Of a DNA stretch of 29,150 bases, positions 25,601-29,150 are shown piece after piece. The notes beneath the pieces are model-generated. The model ran no database searches. It was not told where the DNA came from and was given only the letters and a program-made list of their open reading frames with translations. The position numbers and the translations under genes are program-made. The first letter of the stretch is position 1. The number at the start of each line of letters is the position of its first letter. This stretch comes from an uncultured Clostridium sp. GTDB lineage: Bacteria > Bacillota > Clostridia > Clostridiales > Clostridiaceae. The DNA lies in NCBI GenBank assembly GCA_900543325.1, contig UQQU01000042.1:1-29150 (forward strand). The letters run 5' to 3'.

Positions 25601-26425
25601 ATGAATACAGTAACAGCTAAAAGATATCAAGATTTGATGCAAGAATTTTTAAAAACTCCAAGAAGTGATGTTAAAGGCTTTAGAAAAAAATATGAAGAGG
25701 TTTTAAATAAATTTTTAAACTTGGATGAGGTTTATGTAATAGCTTCGAGAAGTGCAACCGTTGATGAGGTTAAGGAAAATAAAGCTAAACCATTATGTGC
25801 ATTAAACCATAAAAAATTACCATGCATGTGGTTTTTCTCTGAAAAAGAATTTGCGCAAAATTTTGTAAAACACTTTGGAATTATAAAAGAGGGAACTGAA
25901 TATATAAGAAAGCTTCAAGGTGAAGAGTTAATCAAAGTTATAAAGTTTGGAATATTTAATGGAGTCTATCAATTTTCTATAGATGAAGGTAAATGCACTA
26001 TGGTTATGGTACCATATGATTTATTAAATACTTATTTAGTTAATAAGGGAGAAGAAAACTTTCTAGAAAAGAATCAATATGAGCTAATGATATTATTTAC
26101 TATGATGAAATTCCATAAAAAGTTGGTATATGCAATTGAAAGTGATGACAAAGATAAGAATGGTAAAAATATATTAGCAGCAGATAGAAGTGGGGTACTT
26201 AATATTTTTGATAAAAAAGATGATGCTAATATTCATAAATATGATATTGGATATGGAAGAAAAGAAGCTACAGGACTTAATATTGTTCAATTTAGGAATG
26301 CCATTAATTCAATTGTGGATAGCATTGAAACAGTTAGATTTGAAATAAAAGAAAATATTATTGAAATAAAAAGTAGTAAATTAGCTTATATATTAAATGA
26401 AATGGTAAAAGTTGAATATAAATAA
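25601..26425 (+). CDS. Conserved hypothetical protein, possibly SseB-like N-terminal domain
   Basis: A 274-residue soluble protein with no signal peptide or membrane segment. The N-terminus is helical and charged. Residues 40-95 (V-Y-V-I-A-S-R-S, then K-P-L-C-A-L-N-H-K-K-L-P and W-F-F-S-E-K-E-F-A) have the layout of SseB-type domains, in which a value is followed by F-x-D/S-x-E-x-A; this is a weak resemblance only. The middle is hydrophobic beta/alpha and the C-terminus is short and charged. I do not recognise the full family. Two purine tracts (AAGGGAG and AAAGGGG) lie before ATG. It has its own promoter and terminator, so it is a single-gene unit downstream of RNase J. Confidence 0.8.
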   Translation: MNTVTAKRYQDLMQEFLKTPRSDVKGFRKKYEEVLNKFLNLDEVYVIASRSATVDEVKENKAKPLCALNHKKLPCMWFFSEKEFAQNFVKHFGIIKEGTEYIRKLQGEELIKVIKFGIFNGVYQFSIDEGKCTMVMVPYDLLNTYLVNKGEENFLEKNQYELMILFTMMKFHKKLVYAIESDDKDKNGKNILAADRSGVLNIFDKKDDANIHKYDIGYGRKEATGLNIVQFRNAINSIVDSIETVRFEIKENIIEIKSSKLAYILNEMVKVEYK

Positions 26426-26440
26426 ATACAATAATTAATA

Positions 26441-26480
26441 AAACTACCTATAATGGAAATATTATAGGTAGTTTTATTGA
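26441..26480 (+). terminator. Terminator after the unknown gene
   Basis: A perfect 14-bp stem (AAACTACCTATAAT at 26441-26454 with ATTATAGGTAGTTT at 26461-26474), a 6-base loop and a short T-rich tail. A second perfect 13-bp hairpin follows at 26503-26537 (ATAAAGCTATATA / TATATAGCTTTAT) and may be a backup. Confidence 0.82.
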
Positions 26481-26652
26481 TATAAGGAAGTTTTATGGTG
26501 GTATAAAGCTATATAGTAAAAATTTATATAGCTTTATTATGAAATAGGTGATATAAAAATAATATAAAGAAAAAAGCTTATAATATGTATAATACATAAA
26601 TAAGGTTTTGAAGTAAAAAATATAAGTATATTTATTTGAGAGGAGAATTTCT

Positions 26653-27330
26653 ATGAAAGACTTATTAGATAAAGGAGCTGTAATACAAAGAGATATGGAA
26701 ACATATGCGATAGCCCCACATTTAACAGGCGGACTTATAACTCCAAAGCAACTTAGAGATATTGCAGATGTTGCAGAAAAGTATAATGCATCAGCTGTAA
26801 AGGTAACTGGGGCTCAAAGAATTGCTATTGTTGGGTTAAAGGAAGAAGATATTGATAAGGCATGGGCTGATTTAGGGATGAAGCCAGGAGCTGCTATAGG
26901 ACTATGTGTAAGAAGTGTAAAGATATGTCCAGGAACTACTTTCTGTAAGAGAGGTTTACAAGATTCAGTAGCTATAGGATCAAAATTAGATGGAGCATTC
27001 CATGGAAGAAATCTTCCTAATAAATTAAAAATAGGAGTTAGTGGATGTCCAAATAGCTGTGCTGATAGCCATACTAGAGATATTGGATTAATAGGTGGAC
27101 CAAAAGGATGGATTCTTTATGTTGGAGGAAGAGGTGGAGTTATTCCTAGATTAGGGGATAGAATAGCTATGAACATTCCAGATGAAAGAATTTTTGATGT
27201 TGTTGAAAAAGTAATAGATATCTATGCTGAAAATGGTCAAGGAAGAGAAAGATTAGGAAATTATATAGATAGAATTGGACTAGATGAGTTTAAGAAATTA
27301 TTAAATATTGAAGAATTCTTAAAAGCTTAA
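26653..27330 (+). CDS. Small siroheme / [4Fe-4S] nitrite-sulfite reductase-like protein
   Basis: A 225-residue protein consisting of about one half-repeat of the sulfite/nitrite reductase fold. A ferredoxin-like half-domain (T-G-G-L-I-T-P-K-Q-L, V-K-V-T-G-A-Q-R-I) precedes the siroheme-FeS domain. Cluster ligands are C92-P-G-T-T-F-C98 (C-x5-C) and C132-P-N-S-C136 (C-x3-C), complete for a [4Fe-4S] cluster coupled to siroheme. The usual enzymes are over twice as long; stand-alone small forms occur in anaerobes and their substrate is mostly unclear. No electron-donor subunit or siroheme synthesis gene is adjacent. GAGGAGA lies 8 bases before ATG. Confidence 0.9.
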   Translation: MKDLLDKGAVIQRDMETYAIAPHLTGGLITPKQLRDIADVAEKYNASAVKVTGAQRIAIVGLKEEDIDKAWADLGMKPGAAIGLCVRSVKICPGTTFCKRGLQDSVAIGSKLDGAFHGRNLPNKLKIGVSGCPNSCADSHTRDIGLIGGPKGWILYVGGRGGVIPRLGDRIAMNIPDERIFDVVEKVIDIYAENGQGRERLGNYIDRIGLDEFKKLLNIEEFLKA

Positions 27331-27343
27331 AATAAATAAAAAT

Positions 27344-27401
27344 AGCAAAAGGAAAAAAATCGAATTATGATTAATAATTTGATTTGCCTTTTGCTTTTTT
27401 A
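27344..27401 (+). terminator. Terminator after the siroheme protein gene
   Basis: The stem AGCAAAAGG (27344-27352) / CCTTTTGCT (27387-27395) has further inner AAATC/GATTT pairing and a T-run at 27395-27401. Confidence 0.85.
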
Positions 27402-27442
27402 TTTTATATGAATATCTTTAAAGTTTTAATAATGAAAAGTTA

Positions 27443-27470
27443 TTTACTTAACATAAATATAGGTTATACT
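27443..27470 (+). promoter_or_regulatory. Promoter of the DbpA-type helicase gene
   Basis: TTTACT (27443-27448), 16 bases, then TATACT (27465-27470). Transcription would begin near 27477, which argues against the in-frame ATG at 27477 as start codon and for TTG 27516. Confidence 0.6.
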
Positions 27471-27515
27471 AATTAAATGAACAATAATAAATTTAATAAA
27501 AATGAGGGAAATATA

Positions 27516-28955
27516 TTGGATAATACATTTAAGAAATATAAATTGTGTGATGAGATAATGAAAGCATTAGATGGTATAGGTTATAGTAAGCCTTCTGATG
27601 TTCAAAGTAAGGTTATACCTGAAATATTAAGTGGAAAGGATGTTGTAGTTAAATCACAAACAGGAAGTGGAAAGACTGCAGCATTTGGAATACCATTATG
27701 TGAAAAGATATTTTGGGAAGATAGCAAACCACAAGTTTTAATTTTAACACCAACTAGAGAGCTGGCCATTCAAGTTAAAGAGGAATTAAGTAATATAGGC
27801 AGATTTAAAAGAATAAGAGCTGTTGCGGTATTTGGAAAACAACCATTTTCTGAGCAATCAAGAGAGTTAAAACAAAAAACTCATGTTGTAGTTGGAACGC
27901 CAGGTAGAGTATTTGATCATATTGATAGAGGAACACTAGACATTTCAAATATAAAATATTTAGTAATAGATGAAGCTGATGAAATGCTTAATATGGGCTT
28001 TATAGATCAAGTGAGAGATATAATAAATACCTTAAATAAGAATAGACAAACAATGTTATTTTCTGCAACTATTCCAGAAGAAATATTAGGATTATGTAAG
28101 GTGTATATGAATAATCCTACTAATATTGAAATTAAAGCTCAAAAGTTAATAACAGATAACATAAATCATGAATTATATAGATTTGATGAGTTTTATAAAT
28201 TAGACAATTTAAGCAAGCTTTTAATAAGTGAAGTTCCAGAAACGGCAGTTATTTTCTGTAAAACAAAAGAAAATGTTGATAAAGTTTTTGAAAATTTAAA
28301 TAAAAAAGGCTACTCTGTAAATAAAATTCATGGTGGAATGCTTCAAAAAGACAGAATTGAAGTTATGGATAAGTTTAAAAAAGGTAATTTTAAAATATTA
28401 GTTGCTACAGATGTTGCAGCAAGAGGAATTGACGTAGAGGGAATTACTCACGTAATTAATTATGATTTACCAGTTGAAAAAGAGGCTTATGTTCATCGTA
28501 TAGGAAGAACAGGTAGAGCAGGGGCAAAAGGAAAAGCCATTTCTTTTGTTAATCAGTATGAAGATAGGCTTTTAGATATGATACAAGAGTACATAGGGTT
28601 TAAAATTCCAGTTGCAGGAGAAATTGCTGAAGTAAGTAAGGAAAAAAGAGACGAAGCAATAAAAGCTTTAAAATCAAGACCAAAGGTTAAAAAGGAAAAG
28701 GCTAAAGTTATAAATAAAAATATAACTAAGATATACCTTAATGGTGGTAAAAAGAAAAAATTAAGAGCAGGAGATTTCGTAGGAGCAATATCTAGAATAG
28801 AAGGAATAACTGCAGAGGATATTGGTATAATAGACGTACAAGATACTGTTTCTTATATAGATATACTAAATGGTAAAGGTAATAAAGTAATTGAGGGACT
28901 TAAAAACTCAACTATAAAAGGCAAAAAGCTTAGAGTTGAGAAAGCTAGAAAGTAG
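27516..28955 (+). CDS. dbpA: DbpA/YxiN-type DEAD-box ATP-dependent RNA helicase
   Basis: A 479-residue helicase, the same length as I recall for Bacillus YxiN. The Q-motif region is Y-S-K-P-S-D-V-Q; motif I is Q-T-G-S-G-K-T (48-54). P-T-R-E-L-A, motif II D-E-A-D, motif III S-A-T, and motifs V and VI (A-T-D-V-A-A-R-G-I-D-V and H-R-I-G-R-T-G-R-A-G) follow. A basic linker (P-K-V-K-K-E-K-A-K) leads to the C-terminal DbpA RNA-binding domain (about 400-479), which in this family binds hairpin 92 of 23S rRNA for large-subunit assembly. TTG 27516 has GAGGG (27504-27508) at 7 bases and gives M-D-N-T-F-K-K-Y; ATG 27477 has no ribosome-binding site and coincides with the predicted transcript start. Confidence 0.94.
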   Translation: MDNTFKKYKLCDEIMKALDGIGYSKPSDVQSKVIPEILSGKDVVVKSQTGSGKTAAFGIPLCEKIFWEDSKPQVLILTPTRELAIQVKEELSNIGRFKRIRAVAVFGKQPFSEQSRELKQKTHVVVGTPGRVFDHIDRGTLDISNIKYLVIDEADEMLNMGFIDQVRDIINTLNKNRQTMLFSATIPEEILGLCKVYMNNPTNIEIKAQKLITDNINHELYRFDEFYKLDNLSKLLISEVPETAVIFCKTKENVDKVFENLNKKGYSVNKIHGGMLQKDRIEVMDKFKKGNFKILVATDVAARGIDVEGITHVINYDLPVEKEAYVHRIGRTGRAGAKGKAISFVNQYEDRLLDMIQEYIGFKIPVAGEIAEVSKEKRDEAIKALKSRPKVKKEKAKVINKNITKIYLNGGKKKKLRAGDFVGAISRIEGITAEDIGIIDVQDTVSYIDILNGKGNKVIEGLKNSTIKGKKLRVEKARK

Positions 28956-28997
28956 TGGTTATCACGTGGAGCCGAAAAGTTAATGATATAACCTCCA

Positions 28998-29144
28998 GGA
29001 ATTAGTGTAATTTTCGTTAAGAATTTATATTGTTTTTCCAGAAAAAGTCCTAAAGCTTCGAAGTTCACTATCGTTTACCTCAGCTTCTTAACGGACTTTT
29101 TCTTCCAAAAACAATTAAATTCTAAAACTTAATTACAATATTCC
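28998..29144. repeat. Long imperfect palindrome downstream of the helicase gene (MITE-like)
   Basis: The 5' arm (28998-29050) and 3' arm (29093-29144) are largely complementary. Matching blocks are GGAAT/ATTCC at the ends, GTAATT-like, AGAATTTA/TAAATTCT, ATTGTTTTT/AAAAACAAT and the perfect core GAAAAAGTCC (29041-29050) / GGACTTTTTC (29093-29102). The 42-base centre (29051-29092) holds CTTCGAAG and CTTCTTA. No coding frame spans it. It may terminate dbpA transcription, but its size fits a miniature inverted-repeat element. It nearly reaches the window edge. Confidence 0.7.
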
Positions 29145-29150
29145 TTCCGA

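Overview
The window is very AT-rich. It has strong purine-rich ribosome-binding sites, many U-tract terminators and typical low-GC Firmicute families: a glmS ribozyme, RNase J, CBA-fused PTS permeases, an MtlR-type regulator and a DUF1846 protein. Codon use (AGA, ATA and TTA heavy) and the gene families point to a Clostridium-like anaerobe, and the window looks chromosomal. Species cannot be fixed by reading alone. I see no rRNA, tRNA, CRISPR array, prophage or complete insertion sequence.

Layout. 1-1337: the tail of a GH1 6-phospho-beta-glucosidase, then a monocistronic HAD phosphatase. 1338-5800: glmS under a glmS self-cleaving ribozyme, then pgi (both enzymes use fructose-6-phosphate), then a small DUF4176 protein. 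5890-12221: a mannitol operon, mtlR - mtlA (EIICBA) - a shortened, active-site-less mtlD paralogue - mtlD. 12353-15751: a second mannitol-family EIICBA followed by a GH1 6-phospho-beta-glucosidase. 15756-18383: envelope and membrane genes (a 30-codon hydrophobic peptide, a ZIP metal transporter, DUF554, a LiaF-like protein). 18597-19998: a CoA-disulfide-reductase/NADH-oxidase-type flavoprotein with a strong GC-rich terminator. 20036-20297: degraded coding remnants. 20582-29150: single-gene units for DUF1846, a GH25-LysM lysozyme, RNase J, an unknown protein, a small siroheme/4Fe-4S protein and a DbpA-type helicase, ending in a long imperfect palindrome.

How it works together. The mtl operon should import mannitol as mannitol-1-phosphate and oxidise it to fructose-6-phosphate, the substrate shared by Pgi (glycolysis) and GlmS (cell-wall amino sugar). 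The second EII/GH1 pair suggests uptake and hydrolysis of a beta-glucoside, possibly one with a mannitol-like part.

Most noteworthy observations. (1) The first MtlD copy keeps an open frame and is translationally coupled to true MtlD, but it has lost the catalytic Lys and His of the K-x4-N-x2-H signature and the C-terminal end. (2) The same upstream element, an inverted repeat of TTGTCAC half-sites followed by ATTTATG, lies at an identical distance from predicted -35/-10 boxes of both the glmS and the mtl transcription units. (3) There are three structured intergenic repeats and an uncatalogued 30-codon hydrophobic peptide whose ribosome-binding site abuts a hairpin.
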